NCBI RefSeq assembly: GCF_016907295.1
Contig: NZ_JAFBBR010000001.1
Span: forward strand, 1,116,001-1,180,000
DNA: 64,000 nt
Direction: 5' to 3'
DNA from: Microbacterium dextranolyticum
GTDB taxonomy: Bacteria; Actinomycetota; Actinomycetes; Actinomycetales; Microbacteriaceae
Each line of letters starts with the position of its first letter. The first letter of the stretch is position 1. Below the pieces are notes generated by a model. The model was not told the DNA's origin. It worked only from the letters and a program-made list of their open reading frames with translations, and searched no databases. This document shows, in pieces, positions 50,813 through 60,626 of this stretch. The translations under genes were made by a program, and so were the position numbers.

Positions 50813-51622
50813 ATGACGCGCACGCCAGAACACCTGCTCCGTTCCACCGTCGAGGCCTGGGAGGCGGTGCGTTCGCATGCGCCGCTCGTGCAGTGCCTCA
50901 CCAACTCGGTCGTGACCACCATCACCGCCAACGTCCTGCTCGCCCTCGGCGCCTCGCCCGCGATGGTCGACATCCCGGGCGAGGCGGGACCGTTCGCCCG
51001 CGTCGCATCCGGCGTGCTCATCAACCTCGGCACGCCGACCTCCGAGCAGCGCGAGGCGATGCGTGAGGCGGTGTCCGCCGCGGACGACGCCGGTACGCCC
51101 TGGGTGCTCGATCCGGTCGCCGTCGGCTCGCTGCCGGTGCGCACGGCGCTCGCCGCCGAGCTGCGCCGGCAGCGTCCCGCCGTCGTGCGGGGCAACGCGT
51201 CGGAGATCATCGCGCTCGACGGGTCGGGGGCGGGAGGGCGCGGGGTGGATGCCACCGACGGCGTCGACGATGCGGTCGCCGCCGCACGGCGCATCGCTCG
51301 GGCGACCGGCGGCGTCGTCGCCGTTTCGGGGCCGGTGGATGTCGTCACCGACGGTGCCGAGGAGGTCCGCCTCGGCAACGGAGACGCGCTGCTGACCCGC
51401 GTCACCGGCGGCGGGTGCGCGCTGGGAGCCGTGATGGCGGCGTTCGCGGGTGTCCATGACGACCGGTTCGAGGCGACGGTCGCCGCCGTGACGGTCTACA
51501 CCGTCGCCGCGGAGGTCGCGGCGACGCGTGCGGGGGGACCGGGCAGTTTCGCGGTCGCTCTTCTCGACGCACTCGATGGCCTCGATGCCGACACGCTCCG
51601 CACGCGGGCGGTGATCGCGTGA
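50813..51622 (+). CDS. thiM: hydroxyethylthiazole kinase ThiM
   Basis: 269 residues. The ATG at 50813 is preferred because the ATG at 50804 is inside the riboswitch. ThiM motifs: [61 protein letters not shown] and [15 protein letters not shown] with the catalytic Cys. It phosphorylates hydroxyethylthiazole for thiamine salvage. First gene of the TPP-controlled operon; GTGA overlap with thiE. Confidence 0.95.
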   Translation: MTRTPEHLLRSTVEAWEAVRSHAPLVQCLTNSVVTTITANVLLALGASPAMVDIPGEAGPFARVASGVLINLGTPTSEQREAMREAVSAADDAGTPWVLDPVAVGSLPVRTALAAELRRQRPAVVRGNASEIIALDGSGAGGRGVDATDGVDDAVAAARRIARATGGVVAVSGPVDVVTDGAEEVRLGNGDALLTRVTGGGCALGAVMAAFAGVHDDRFEATVAAVTVYTVAAEVAATRAGGPGSFAVALLDALDGLDADTLRTRAVIA

Positions 51623-52284
51623 GCGTGGACCTGTCGATCTACCTCGTGACGGATACGGGGGTGGCGGCCGCGGCGGGCCACGACGTCGTCGAGGTGGTGC
51701 GCGCCGCGACGGCGCAGGGTGTCTCGGGTGCGCAGGGCGTCTCGGCCGTGCAGGTGCGCGAGAAGGATGCCTCGGCGCGCCGGTTCCTCGACACCGTGCT
51801 GCGGGTGGCCGATGCGGTGCCGGACGGTGTCGCGGTGCTCGTCAACGACCGGGTCGATGTCTTCCTCGCCGCACGTGATGCGGGCGCGCGGGTCGCGGGC
51901 GTGCACGTCGGTCAGTCCGACCTGCCGCCCGAGACCGTTCGGAACCTCATCGATCCGGGCGCCGTGCTGGGGCTGAGTGCATCGACGCCGGAGCAGCTGG
52001 CGGCGGCATCCGCGTGCGGCGTCGTCGACTACGTCGGCATCGGGGCGCTGCACGCGACCTCCACGAAGCGAGACGCGCCGCCACCCCTCGGGCACCACGA
52101 GTTCGCCCGACTCGTGGCGGTGAGCGCTCTGCCCGCCGTCGCGATCGGCGGCGTGACCGCAGCCGACCTGCCGATGCTGCGCCGTGCCGGTGCTGCGGGT
52201 GCCGCGGTCGTCTCGGCCGTCTGCGGCGCGGTCGACCCGGGCCGGGCGGCCGTCGATCTGCGTGCGGCGTGGAGCGTCGCATGA
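51619..52284 (+). CDS. thiE: thiamine-phosphate synthase ThiE
   Basis: 221 residues from a GTG overlapping the thiM stop. Motifs: [29 protein letters not shown] (QxR.K), [39 protein letters not shown] and [16 protein letters not shown] (phosphate-binding TxTK reads TSTK), then [11 protein letters not shown]. It joins HMP-PP and thiazole phosphate to thiamine phosphate. ATGA overlap with the next gene. Confidence 0.95.
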   Translation: MSVDLSIYLVTDTGVAAAAGHDVVEVVRAATAQGVSGAQGVSAVQVREKDASARRFLDTVLRVADAVPDGVAVLVNDRVDVFLAARDAGARVAGVHVGQSDLPPETVRNLIDPGAVLGLSASTPEQLAAASACGVVDYVGIGALHATSTKRDAPPPLGHHEFARLVAVSALPAVAIGGVTAADLPMLRRAGAAGAAVVSAVCGAVDPGRAAVDLRAAWSVA

Positions 52285-53765
52285 GCGGGCGGACGGCCTC
52301 GAGGGTGCCGCGCGTGCTGAGCATTGCGGGGACCGACCCGACCGGCGGAGCAGGCATCCAGGCCGACCTCAAGAGCATCGCCGCGAACGGCGGCTACGGC
52401 ATGGCCGTCGTCACCGCGCTGGTCGCGCAGAACACGCGCGGGGTGCGGTCGGTGCACGTGCCGCCCGTGGCCTTCCTCGTCGAACAGCTCGACGCGGTCT
52501 CGGACGACGTCGAGATCGACGCCGTGAAGATCGGGATGCTGGGGACGGTCGACGTGATCCGGGCGGTCGCCTCATGGCTCGATCGGGTGCGTCCACCGGT
52601 CGTCGTGCTCGATCCGGTGATGGTCGCCACCAGTGGCGACCGCCTGCTCGAGGCGGATGCCGAAGAGGCGCTCCGCGACCTTATGTCGCGTGCGGACCTC
52701 GTGACCCCGAACCTTCCCGAGCTCGCGATCCTCGCCGGGGAACCCGTCGCGGAGGCGTGGGACGACGCGCTCGCGCAGGCCGGTCGCGTCGCCGGGCGAC
52801 ACGGCGTGCGCGTCCTCGCCAAGGGCGGGCACCTGGCGGGCGAGCGGATGCCGGACGCCCTCGTCGAGCAGGCCGGGGGCGACCTCGCCGTGACCGAGTT
52901 CCCCGGAGAGCGGATCGCCACCACGAACACACACGGCACCGGATGCTCGCTGTCGTCGGCCGTCGCCACCCGCGTCGCTCTGACGGGAGAGTGGGAGCGG
53001 GCCGCGGCCGAGTCCAAGCGCTGGCTCGCGGAGAGCATCCGGCACGGTGCGAGTCTCGGCGTCGGGTCCGGGCACGGGCCGGTCAGCCACTTCGCCGGGC
53101 TCTGGACCCGCGGCGGCACGACGACCGCGCCCACCGTGGCAGAAGTCGAAGAGGACTGGTGGGAGCACGTCGGCGGCATCCGGGCCGAGATCGACGATCT
53201 CGCGTTCGTGCGCGGCCTGGGCGACGGGTCCCTCGAGCGCGACGTGTTCCTCGGATATCTCGCGCAGGATGCGTTGTACCTGCGTGACTACGCGCGGGTG
53301 CTGGCCGAGGCGGCGCGGCTGGCGCCGACCGGCGACGAGCAGGCGTTCTGGGCCGGGGCCGCCCAGGGGGCGATCGCGGGCGAACTGCAGCTGCACGAGA
53401 GCTGGCTCGGGCCCGCGAACAGACACGACACCCGCGCGGACGCGGTCACGACGGCGTATCTCGACCATCTCCTCGCCGCCGGAGCCCGCGGCGACTACCG
53501 CGTGCTCATCGCGGCGCTGCTGCCGTGCTTCTGGATCTACCAGGACGTCGGAGACCGCCTGCACCCGCTCTCGCATGCGGAGCATCCGTACCGCTCCTGG
53601 CTCGACACGTACGCCGATCCCGCCTTCGCCGCCTCGACTCGGCACGCCATCGACATCGTCACCCGCGCCGCGGCGACGGCGGACGAGAAGGTGCGCACCG
53701 CGATGCGCGACGCGTTCCGCCGATCGGCCGTGCACGAAAGGGACTTCTTCGACCGGGGCAGGTGA
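52281..53765 (+). CDS. thiD: ThiD-TenA fusion: HMP(-P) kinase / thiaminase II
   Basis: 494 residues. ThiD part (1 to about 270): VLSIAGTDPTGGAGIQADLK, KIGMLGTVDVIRAV, VVLDPVMVATSGDRLL, DLVTPNLPELAILAG, LAKGGHL and NTHGTGCSLSSAVA (anion hole). TenA part (about 285-494): LERDVFLGYLAQDALYLRDY, GELQLHESW and LLPCFWIYQDVG with the catalytic Cys. The fusion couples hydrolysis of amino-HMP precursors to HMP phosphorylation, a salvage arrangement. thiC and thiG are not in this operon, so it serves salvage rather than full synthesis. Confidence 0.95.
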   Translation: MSGRTASRVPRVLSIAGTDPTGGAGIQADLKSIAANGGYGMAVVTALVAQNTRGVRSVHVPPVAFLVEQLDAVSDDVEIDAVKIGMLGTVDVIRAVASWLDRVRPPVVVLDPVMVATSGDRLLEADAEEALRDLMSRADLVTPNLPELAILAGEPVAEAWDDALAQAGRVAGRHGVRVLAKGGHLAGERMPDALVEQAGGDLAVTEFPGERIATTNTHGTGCSLSSAVATRVALTGEWERAAAESKRWLAESIRHGASLGVGSGHGPVSHFAGLWTRGGTTTAPTVAEVEEDWWEHVGGIRAEIDDLAFVRGLGDGSLERDVFLGYLAQDALYLRDYARVLAEAARLAPTGDEQAFWAGAAQGAIAGELQLHESWLGPANRHDTRADAVTTAYLDHLLAAGARGDYRVLIAALLPCFWIYQDVGDRLHPLSHAEHPYRSWLDTYADPAFAASTRHAIDIVTRAAATADEKVRTAMRDAFRRSAVHERDFFDRGR

Positions 53766-53801
53766 GCGGCCGCGCCGGCGGCACCCGGCACGCTCTCGTC
53801 A

Positions 53802-55535
53802 TCACGAGGCTCCCACCGCGCGCGCGGCGATCGCGTTCGCCGCGCGCGCGACGGCGTCGACGGTCGCCGTGAGTACCGACCCGTCGCGCCCCGCCGTCCA
53901 GGCCGGGCCGTCGGGGCCGCGGTACTCGACGATGCTGAGCGCCTCGGCATCCGCGCCCGAGCGGAGCGAACTCTGGTGCAGCGACAGGATCTCGACCTCG
54001 ATGCCCGCGTCGGCCAGCGCGCGGACGACGGCGTCGACGGGGCCGACGCCCGCGTGCGAGGAGCGGTACTCGTGGCCCTCGACCTGGATCACGACATCCG
54101 TCGAGGCCTCATCGACGCGCACGGTGCCGACGCGCACCCGGGCGTCGTTCGTGTCGGGCAGGTAGGCGTCGGCGAAGATCGCCCAGATGTCGTCGGCGGT
54201 GACCTCGCCGCCGCTGGCGTCGGTGTGTCGCTGCACATGCCGCGAGAAGTCGATCTGCAGACGCCGCGGCAGCTCGACGCCGTGTTCGGTCTGGAGCAGG
54301 TAGGCGACTCCGCCCTTGCCGGACTGCGAGTTCACCCGGATGACTGCGTCGTAGCTGCGGCCGATGTCGGCGGGATCGATCGGCAGGTACGGCACCCGCC
54401 ACGCGATCTCGCTCTCGTCGCATCCCTCCTCGGCGGCGCGGGCCCGGTGCTCGGCGAACCCTTTCTTGATGGCGTCCTGATGAGTGCCGCTGAACGCGGT
54501 GTGCACGAGGTCACCGACGTAGGGGTGACGAGGGTGGACCTCGATCCGGTTGCAGTATTCGACGGTGCGGCGGATCTCGTTGATGTCGGAGAAATCCACC
54601 ATCGGATCGACGCCCTGCGCGTGCAGGTTCAGTGCGAGCGTGGCGAGATCGACGTTCCCGGTGCGCTCGCCGTTGCCGAAGATGCATCCCTCGACGCGCT
54701 GCGCCCCGGCGAGCACGGCCAGCTCGGCGCAGGCGACGCCGGTGCCCCGGTCGTTGTGGGGATGGACCGAAAGGATCACGCCGTCGCGGCGGGCGAGGCG
54801 GGTGTGCATGTACTCGATCTGGTCGGCGTACACGTTCGGAGTGGCGATCTCCACGGTCGCGGGGAGGTTCAGGATGACGGGGCGCTCGGGGCTGGCATCC
54901 CACAGCGCGGTCATCGCGTCGCAGATCTCGAGCACGTAGTCGGGCTCGGTGAGGGTGAAGACCTCGGGACTGAACTCGAAACGCACGTTCGGCAGGTCAC
55001 CGGCGAGCTCGAGCACGTCCTGCCCGCCAGCGAGGATCAGCTCGCGCAGTTCGTCTCGACTCTTGCCCAGCACTGTGTTTCGCCACGCCGGCGCGGTCGC
55101 CGTGTAGAGGTGGATGACGACGTCGTTGCGGATGCCTCGGATCGACTGCACCGTTCGTTCGATCAGGTCGCGGCGGGCGGGGGTGAACACGACGATCGTG
55201 ACGTCGTCGGGGGCGATGTCGGTGTCGGCGATGAGCCGGACGAAGTCGTAGTCGGTCTGGGATGCCGAGGGGTAGCCGACCTCGATCTCGGTGTAGCCCA
55301 TCCGCACCATGAGCTCGAAGAATCGTCGCTTGCGCTCGGGATCCATGGGCTCGGCGAGCGCCTGATTGCCGTCGCGCAGATCGACCGGCACCCATAGCGG
55401 TGCTGCGGTGAGCCGGCGACTCGGCCATTGGCGTTCGGTGTCGGTGAGGGGGATCTGCACGCGAGAGTACACGTCGGTGTAGCGGTGCGAGGGCATGCCT
55501 GAGGGGCGCTGCCGGTTCCAGGGGGGCGTGGTCAT
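53802..55535 (-). CDS. leuA: 2-isopropylmalate synthase LeuA
   Basis: 577 residues, the size of actinobacterial LeuA. Motifs: [16 protein letters not shown] (catalytic Arg-Asp and metal ligand), [38 protein letters not shown] (metal His pair), and [18 protein letters not shown] leading to the regulatory domain. The C-terminal about 140 residues (from VRVGTVRV) form the leucine-sensing domain. It catalyses the first step of leucine synthesis. Divergent from the GntR gene. Confidence 0.95.
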   Translation of the reverse strand: MTTPPWNRQRPSGMPSHRYTDVYSRVQIPLTDTERQWPSRRLTAAPLWVPVDLRDGNQALAEPMDPERKRRFFELMVRMGYTEIEVGYPSASQTDYDFVRLIADTDIAPDDVTIVVFTPARRDLIERTVQSIRGIRNDVVIHLYTATAPAWRNTVLGKSRDELRELILAGGQDVLELAGDLPNVRFEFSPEVFTLTEPDYVLEICDAMTALWDASPERPVILNLPATVEIATPNVYADQIEYMHTRLARRDGVILSVHPHNDRGTGVACAELAVLAGAQRVEGCIFGNGERTGNVDLATLALNLHAQGVDPMVDFSDINEIRRTVEYCNRIEVHPRHPYVGDLVHTAFSGTHQDAIKKGFAEHRARAAEEGCDESEIAWRVPYLPIDPADIGRSYDAVIRVNSQSGKGGVAYLLQTEHGVELPRRLQIDFSRHVQRHTDASGGEVTADDIWAIFADAYLPDTNDARVRVGTVRVDEASTDVVIQVEGHEYRSSHAGVGPVDAVVRALADAGIEVEILSLHQSSLRSGADAEALSIVEYRGPDGPAWTAGRDGSVLTATVDAVARAANAIAARAVGAS

Positions 55536-55707
55536 GTCGGTTGTCCTTCGGGGGTCTCTTTACGAGCGAACGACCGGCGCACCGTGCGGCTCCACGTCGG
55601 GGAGCCGGTCAGGCTAAGCCCCGCCGTGGCGGCGAAGAAGAAGGAAAGCGAGCGATGACACGGGGATGACAGTAACATAAGTCCTCAGACAAGTAGAGGA
55701 GTTTATC
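55536..55707. promoter_or_regulatory. leuA / gntR divergent promoter region
   Basis: 172 bp. On the right side GTCCTCAGAC (55681-55690) resembles the GTC-N4-GAC half-sites of FadR/GntR operators, and TAGAGGAG just before the GTG 55708 is the ribosome site. No attenuator-type leader peptide was recognised for leuA. Confidence 0.4.
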
Positions 55708-56376
55708 GTGACGCGACTCGTGCGGGTCCCGCTGGCCGACCAGGTTGCCGATGTGCTGGCCGAGCGCATCCGCGCCGGGGAGTGGCCCCTGGGGGCGAAG
55801 CTCCCCGGCGAGACCACGCTCGCCCTCCAGCTCGGCGTGGGGCGCTCGACCGTCCGCGAGGCGATTCGGCGGCTTGCGGGTCGCGGCGTCCTCGATTCCC
55901 GGCACGGGGCGGGTGTCTACGTCACGGCGCTCGACGCCCCCGAGGACTGGGATCAGGTGCTCCGCCGGGCCGATATCGTCACCGTCATCGAGGCGCGCAC
56001 GGCGATCGAGGTCGAAGCTGCCATGCTCGCAGCCGAACGTCGCACGCCCGCAGATCTGCGGGCGATCCGAGGCGCGCTTCTGGCGCGCGATGAGTCGGGC
56101 CGCAGCGTGGAGGACCACGTCGACGCCGACACGGCTCTGCATCGCGCGATCGTCGTGGCTGCGCACAACGAGGTGCTCACCGAGATGTTCGACGGCTTCA
56201 CCGCGAGGGTTCGCCGCGCGATGGTCAACATGCTCCGCCTCCGCCCCGTGGCGGACGAGAAGATGGACCAGGATGCCCACGCGATGCTCGTCGATGCGAT
56301 CGTCGCCCGTCGGCCGCACGCCGCCGCGCAGGCCAGCCGCGAGCATCTCTCGGCGCTGAAGGCGGGGTTCGCCTGA
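55708..56376 (+). CDS. GntR/FadR-family transcriptional regulator
   Basis: 222 residues from a GTG with TAGAGGAG upstream. Winged HTH: PLADQVADVLAERIRAGEWP, LGAKLPGETTLALQLGVGRS and TVREAIRRLAGRGVLDSRHG. The FCD ligand domain has TVIEARTAIEVEAAMLAA, DADTALHRAIVVAAHNEVLT (metal His) and the later DAHAMLVDAI. Probably regulates itself or a neighbouring metabolic gene. Confidence 0.93.
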   Translation: MTRLVRVPLADQVADVLAERIRAGEWPLGAKLPGETTLALQLGVGRSTVREAIRRLAGRGVLDSRHGAGVYVTALDAPEDWDQVLRRADIVTVIEARTAIEVEAAMLAAERRTPADLRAIRGALLARDESGRSVEDHVDADTALHRAIVVAAHNEVLTEMFDGFTARVRRAMVNMLRLRPVADEKMDQDAHAMLVDAIVARRPHAAAQASREHLSALKAGFA

Positions 56377-56476
56377 GCGCGACGCTCCTCGCCGTTCCCG
56401 TCGGTCGCGGCGGCGACGTCTGATCGCGGACCGCGCGGGCTGTGCGTGGTGGCGTCACCGAGGGACAATGTGGCCC

Positions 56477-57049
56477 ATGTCATCTTCCGCCGACGGCACC
56501 TCGCCTCGTGATGATCCTCGCCGTCGCGGTCGGCGCCCGTCGCCCGACCTGCCCGCGGGGGAGGTCCGGGAGTGGCTGTCGTCGTACGTCTACGGCAACA
56601 TCACCCTGCTCAGTGCAGCGATCGCGGTCGGGCCGGAGCAGATCGAGCACGGCGCCGCGGTCTGGGCGGTGCTCGCGACGGGCTTGTTGACCTTCCTCGC
56701 GCACGTGCTCGCTCACATCGTCGCGGAGGGATATGGCGAAGCGGGCGTCGCGCGTCGCCCTGCCGCGCGTCGCGCGGCCATGCGCGAGGTGGTGCGCACC
56801 GCGCGCCCCATCGCGACCTCGTCGCTGATCCCCGCGGCGCTGTACGTCGTGGCGTGGATCGGGTGGCTGCCGGCGGCGTGGATGCAGACCGCGGCCATCG
56901 TCGTGCTCGCCGTTCGTATCGGCTTCGTCGGTCTGTCGATGCAGCGCTTCAGCGGCAAGCCCCTGACCGTCGGGGCGCTCTGGGCCGGCGTGATGCTCGC
57001 GCTCGTCAGCTTCGGCATCGGCTTCGCGAAGGTGCTGCTCACGCACTGA
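56477..57049 (+). CDS. multi-span membrane protein
   Basis: 190 residues from the ATG at 56477 (an ATG three codons upstream, 56468, is also possible). After a polar N-terminus (DDPRRRGRRPSPDLPAGEVR) there are four hydrophobic helices (about 40-58, 62-85, 118-150 and 165-185). No transporter motif is recognised. Convergent with the MarR gene. Function unknown. Confidence 0.65.
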   Translation: MSSSADGTSPRDDPRRRGRRPSPDLPAGEVREWLSSYVYGNITLLSAAIAVGPEQIEHGAAVWAVLATGLLTFLAHVLAHIVAEGYGEAGVARRPAARRAAMREVVRTARPIATSSLIPAALYVVAWIGWLPAAWMQTAAIVVLAVRIGFVGLSMQRFSGKPLTVGALWAGVMLALVSFGIGFAKVLLTH

Positions 57050-57074
57050 CGGCCCCTGTGTCGATCGAGCCTGA

Positions 57075-57560
57075 TCACGGTCCGTCGTGTGCACGTGGCC
57101 CTCCGTCCGTCCGGTGTGACGCGAGGTCCCGCAGCGCGGATACGAATGCTCGCGTCGCGCCGGGCGAGAGGGCCTCGAAGAAGGCGGTGTCCGCAGTCTC
57201 GACGTCGATGGTCGCTCGATTGGCCAGCTCGATTCCGGTGGGGGTGGGCTCAAGCGCGAACGCACGTCCGTCGAAGGGGTGGGGCTCGCGTCGGACGTAG
57301 CCCTTCGCCTCGAGAATCCGAATCACCTGTGACGTCATCATGACATCGAGCGCCGCGTGGTCGGCGAGTTCGCGCTGGCTGACGGGGGCGGATCGGTCCA
57401 TCCAGGTCAGCGAGGCGAGGAGGACGTACTGCGTATGCGTCAGGTCGTGCGGTGACAGGGCGGCGCGCACCTGGCGCTGCCAAGCATTCGTCGTCCGCCA
57501 CAGCGCCAGGCCGGGGCTGGAGTTTGCGTCAGGATAGCTCGACGCCAGCCGGTCGCTCAC
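57075..57560 (-). CDS. MarR-family transcriptional regulator
   Basis: 161 residues from the GTG at 57560, overlapping the SRPBCC gene stop (GTGA). Helices LALWRTTNAWQRQVRAALSP and LTHTQYVLLASLTWM, HTH VSQRELADHAALDVMMTSQV and wing GYVRREPHPFDGRAFALEPT match MarR proteins. The conserved wing Arg/Asp (DGRA) is present. Probably represses its own operon through the palindrome at 57992. Confidence 0.92.
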   Translation of the reverse strand: MSDRLASSYPDANSSPGLALWRTTNAWQRQVRAALSPHDLTHTQYVLLASLTWMDRSAPVSQRELADHAALDVMMTSQVIRILEAKGYVRREPHPFDGRAFALEPTPTGIELANRATIDVETADTAFFEALSPGATRAFVSALRDLASHRTDGGPRAHDGP

Positions 57561-57976
57561 CGAGATTCGGCGGCGGCGAGCAACTCTGCCATCGCCACCG
57601 GGAAGTCGCCGCTGATCTGCGGGCCGAGGTCGGGTCCCACCTTGTCCGCATCCGTGCCGTCGATGATCAGTGTGTGCGTCACCGCTGTTCCACCCTCGTC
57701 GGTTGGCGCGAGGTCGTGCCGGAACGTGAGTGAGAGACCTCCGAACAGCGTGCGGTCGGCGTAGCGGCGTTCGGGAACGAGGTCGACGATTGTGGATTGC
57801 ATGGGCTCCTGTCCCTGGGGGGTGATCGTGAGCACGGTGCCCACGGCGAACGGGCCGTGCAACTCGAACGAGTCGGACTCCGGTCCGAGCGGTTGTCCCG
57901 AGTGGAGGGCTCGCAAGGCATCCCACACCGCCGCGGGAGTCGCTGTCGTCGTCGCTCGGTATTCGGTGATCCACAT
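57557..57976 (-). CDS. SRPBCC-fold (polyketide cyclase/AHSA1-like) protein
   Basis: 139 residues beginning ITEYRATTTATPAAVWDALR, the usual SRPBCC opening. Strands GPFAVGTVLTITPQGQEPM, TIVDLVPERRYADRTLFGGL, TAVTHTLIIDGTDADK and a C-terminal helix FPVAMAELLAA follow. It binds a hydrophobic ligand of unknown identity. Operon with the MarR regulator. Confidence 0.85.
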   Translation of the reverse strand: MWITEYRATTTATPAAVWDALRALHSGQPLGPESDSFELHGPFAVGTVLTITPQGQEPMQSTIVDLVPERRYADRTLFGGLSLTFRHDLAPTDEGGTAVTHTLIIDGTDADKVGPDLGPQISGDFPVAMAELLAAAESR

Positions 57977-57991
57977 GGTGTGCTCGCAATC

Positions 57992-58009
57992 TGATAAGTG
58001 TGCTTATTA
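57992..58009. promoter_or_regulatory. MarR-type palindrome upstream of the SRPBCC gene
   Basis: TGATAAGTGTGCTTATTA: 7-bp arms with one mismatch around TGTG, 16 bp upstream of the ATG at 57976. The AT-rich repeat in a GC-rich genome and the placement over the presumed promoter suggest the MarR binding site. Confidence 0.6.
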
Positions 58010-58086
58010 GTACTGTACATGAACCATGAGTCGCCGTTCCCGCCGGAGCGCAAGCGTGAGGGCGCCGCCGACAAGCACGACCCGGC

Positions 58087-58833
58087 TCACGCGTCGCGGA
58101 TGCGCAGCGTGAGGTGTGCGGCCAGCATCGTCCACACGGTGAAGACCGTCATGACGGCGATCCCACTGAGAGGGGAGGAATCGGCGGTGATCGTGTACGA
58201 CGCCTGCCCGGCGGTCAGCGGCCAGGCGGTGCGGAGGACCTCTCCCACCGTCCCGGGAACCCCGGGCGCGAGCGCGGGGACGAGAAGCGCGATCGCGACC
58301 ACGACGGACAGGGCGCCCGTGCCGCTCCGGGTGATCGTGCCGAAACCGAGTCCGATGAGGGCGGTCAGCACGAGGTAGAGCGTCGCGCACGCGGCGGCAC
58401 GCAGGGTGTCGGGATCGCCGATGTCCGCGGACGGGAGGCCTCCCGCGGCGAGTGCGGCCTGCGCGGCGGCGAAGGTCGCGGCGACGGTGACGACGGCGGT
58501 GACGAGGGCCACGAGGCCGGTGATCGCGGCCTTCGTCCCCAGGAGCGCGCCGCGTTTCGGGACGACCGTCAGGGTCGACAGGATCTGGCCCGTCGCGTAC
58601 TCTCCGGTCATCGACTGAGCACCCAGCATGGCTATGAGGATCTGACCCACGAGGATGCCCTTGAATCCGGCTCCCACCGGGTCGAATTCGGCGGGGGAGG
58701 CGGCGCCGCTGCCGGCGAGCGCACTCACTCCGAGGAGGCTGACGGACACCGTGACGACGACCGTCGCGGCGGCGAGGACCCAGGTGCTGCGGACGCTGCG
58801 GGTCTTGATCCATTCGGAGGCGAAGAGGTTCAT
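58087..58833 (-). CDS. ABC-2 type exporter permease
   Basis: 248 residues with six membrane helices. MNLFASEWIKTRSVRSTWVL is the typical N-terminus of ABC-2 permeases, and GAQSMTGEYATGQILSTLTV carries the conserved 'E..TG..' loop. Its start overlaps the ATPase gene stop by TGATG. Substrate unknown, probably an antimicrobial or lipid-like compound. Confidence 0.9.
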   Translation of the reverse strand: MNLFASEWIKTRSVRSTWVLAAATVVVTVSVSLLGVSALAGSGAASPAEFDPVGAGFKGILVGQILIAMLGAQSMTGEYATGQILSTLTVVPKRGALLGTKAAITGLVALVTAVVTVAATFAAAQAALAAGGLPSADIGDPDTLRAAACATLYLVLTALIGLGFGTITRSGTGALSVVVAIALLVPALAPGVPGTVGEVLRTAWPLTAGQASYTITADSSPLSGIAVMTVFTVWTMLAAHLTLRIRDA

Positions 58834-59792
58834 CAGGCGGCTTTCTGCCGTAGCGGCGAGACGGGCGCGCCGGGCGAGTCGGGGGACGGCGCGGCCGGGG
58901 CGGTGAGAGAGAGGAATGCATCCTCGAGGGAATCGCGGATGAGGGTCAGCTCGGACAGCTCGACGCCGGCGTCCGCGGCGATTCGGCCGATCCGGTCCGT
59001 GGTCTCGTGCGGGATCGTGAGGACGGCTCCGTCCGCTCCGACGTCGTCGACCCCGTGCTTCGCGAGCGCACCGCGCAGCAGTGCCGTCTGCGGCGTACGC
59101 ACCCGCACGCGCGCCGTGGTGTGGTTCGCGACGACGTCCGGGAGCGGGGCGTCCGCGACGAGGCGTCCGCGGTGGATCACGATCAGATGGTCGGCGGTGA
59201 GCTCCATCTCGCCCATCAGGTGACTCGAGAACAGCACCGTGCGGCCCTCATCGGCGAGCCGCCGCATGAGCGAGCGGGCCCAGCGGATGCCTTCCGGGTC
59301 GAGGCCGTTGAGCGGCTCGTCGAAGATCAGGATGCCGGGGTCTCCGACGAGTGCCGCGGCGATGCCCAGGCGCTGCTTCATGCCCAGGGAGAAATCGCCC
59401 GCCGCGCGGTCGCCGGCGCCTCCCAATCCGACGAGGTCGAGCACCTCCGCCGCGCGGGACCTCGGCATGCCGCCGGCGCGCGCCACGGCGGCGAGGTGGT
59501 CGATCGCCCTCCGCCGCGGATGGATCGCCCGCGCATCCAGGAGCGCCCCGACGACCCGCATCGGGTGCGGCAGCTCCCGGATCCGGAGCCCGCCGATCGT
59601 CGCGGCGCCACCGGTCGGGCGATCGAGTCCGAGGAACATGCGCAGAGTCGTGGACTTGCCCGCTCCGTTGGGGCCAAGGAAGCCGGTCACGGCACCCGGG
59701 GGAACCGTGAACGACAGTCCGTCCACGGCCGTGGTGGCGCCATAGCGCTTGATCAGATGGTGGGCCTGCAGCTCCGCCGATGAGACGTTCAT
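58833..59792 (-). CDS. ABC exporter ATP-binding protein
   Basis: 319 residues from the ATG at 59792. Walker A FLGPNGAGKSTTLRMFLG, Q-loop region near VVGALLDARAI, signature FSLGMKQRLGIAAAL, Walker B GILIFDEPLNGLDPEG and H-loop LFSSHLMGEME. The C-terminal about 90 residues are the extension found in multidrug-type ATPases. Divergent from the TetR gene across two palindromes. Confidence 0.94.
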   Translation of the reverse strand: MNVSSAELQAHHLIKRYGATTAVDGLSFTVPPGAVTGFLGPNGAGKSTTLRMFLGLDRPTGGAATIGGLRIRELPHPMRVVGALLDARAIHPRRRAIDHLAAVARAGGMPRSRAAEVLDLVGLGGAGDRAAGDFSLGMKQRLGIAAALVGDPGILIFDEPLNGLDPEGIRWARSLMRRLADEGRTVLFSSHLMGEMELTADHLIVIHRGRLVADAPLPDVVANHTTARVRVRTPQTALLRGALAKHGVDDVGADGAVLTIPHETTDRIGRIAADAGVELSELTLIRDSLEDAFLSLTAPAAPSPDSPGAPVSPLRQKAA

Positions 59793-59802
59793 GAATGGCA
59801 CA

Positions 59803-59843
59803 CTACACCGTGCAGTGTAGTCTCCTACACTCTCCGGTGTAGG
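59803..59843. promoter_or_regulatory. two tandem TetR operators
   Basis: CTACACCGTGCAGTGTAG (59803-59820) and CCTACACTCTCCGGTGTAGG (59824-59843) are related palindromes with the common half-site CTACAC/GTGTAG. They sit between the ABC operon start (59792) and the TetR start (59896), so one repressor can control both. Confidence 0.78.
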
Positions 59844-59895
59844 ATCGATGCGCGGGGCCGGGCCGGTCCCGCCCGTTGATCCGGAGGGGGGCGGG

Positions 59896-60600
59896 ATGAC
59901 CACGGATACCGTGTCGAGACCTCTGCGTCAGGGGCAGGCGCACAAGCGCGCCGCCATCCTCACGGCGGCGCGCGAGCTCTTCGGGGCGGCGGGCGTCGAA
60001 CGGACGAGCATGGATGCCGTCGCGCAGCGCGCCGGCGTCTCGAAGCGGACGGTTTACGACTACTACGGCGACAAGCGCGGTCTGCTGCTCGGCACGATCG
60101 AGGATGCGGGCGAGGCGGCTCTCGCCACGCTGCGCCGACTCATCGCCGAGCACCTCGGAGACGACGCCGACATCCGCGGTTCCGCGGGCCTTGAGCGCGC
60201 ACTGGGGGCGTTCGCGGCGGATCTGGGCACATCCCTGCTCGCGTCGTCCGACTATCGCGCGGTCGTCACGCTCATCGCCGAGAACGAGCCGCTCCTCCCG
60301 GAGCTCGAGGACCATCCCCTCGATGCGGCGCACGCACACGCGCTCACCGAGCGGATCCGCAGCCTCGCCGCCGCTGGGCTCGTCGACGTCGACGACCCGG
60401 CGCTCGCGGCGGAGCACTTCGTCGCCCTCACGATCCTGCGGGTGCTCAACGAGCCCCCGTCCCGGCGGAGCGACACCCGTCGCATCCGGCAGATCATGTC
60501 CGACGGGACGCGGGCGTTCCTGCGTGCCTACGCCGCACGCCCGGGGGAATCGGCCGCGCCGAGCGGGGCGATCCGTCCTACGATGGAAGATACCCCCTAG
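59896..60600 (+). CDS. TetR-family regulator of the ABC exporter
   Basis: 234 residues from the ATG at 59896, with GGAGGGGGG upstream. HTH: KRAAILTAARELFGAAGVER, TSMDAVAQRAGVSKRTVYDY and YGDKRGLLLGTI. The C-terminal domain is of the AefR-like type. Divergent from the ABC-2 operon; the operators lie between them. Its stop codon is inside the CsoR-type palindrome of the next gene. Confidence 0.93.
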   Translation: MTTDTVSRPLRQGQAHKRAAILTAARELFGAAGVERTSMDAVAQRAGVSKRTVYDYYGDKRGLLLGTIEDAGEAALATLRRLIAEHLGDDADIRGSAGLERALGAFAADLGTSLLASSDYRAVVTLIAENEPLLPELEDHPLDAAHAHALTERIRSLAAAGLVDVDDPALAAEHFVALTILRVLNEPPSRRSDTRRIRQIMSDGTRAFLRAYAARPGESAAPSGAIRPTMEDTP

Positions 60601-60606
60601 GGGTAT
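60590..60606. promoter_or_regulatory. CsoR-type copper operator
   Basis: ATACCCCCTAGGGGTAT matches the pseudo-palindromic GTATACCCC-TAGGGGTATAC type of site bound by the Cu(I) sensor CsoR. It overlaps the end of the TetR gene and is 20 bp upstream of the copper chaperone start. No csoR gene is in the window. Confidence 0.75.
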
Positions 60607-60626
60607 CCATCGAGGAAAGGTCCACC

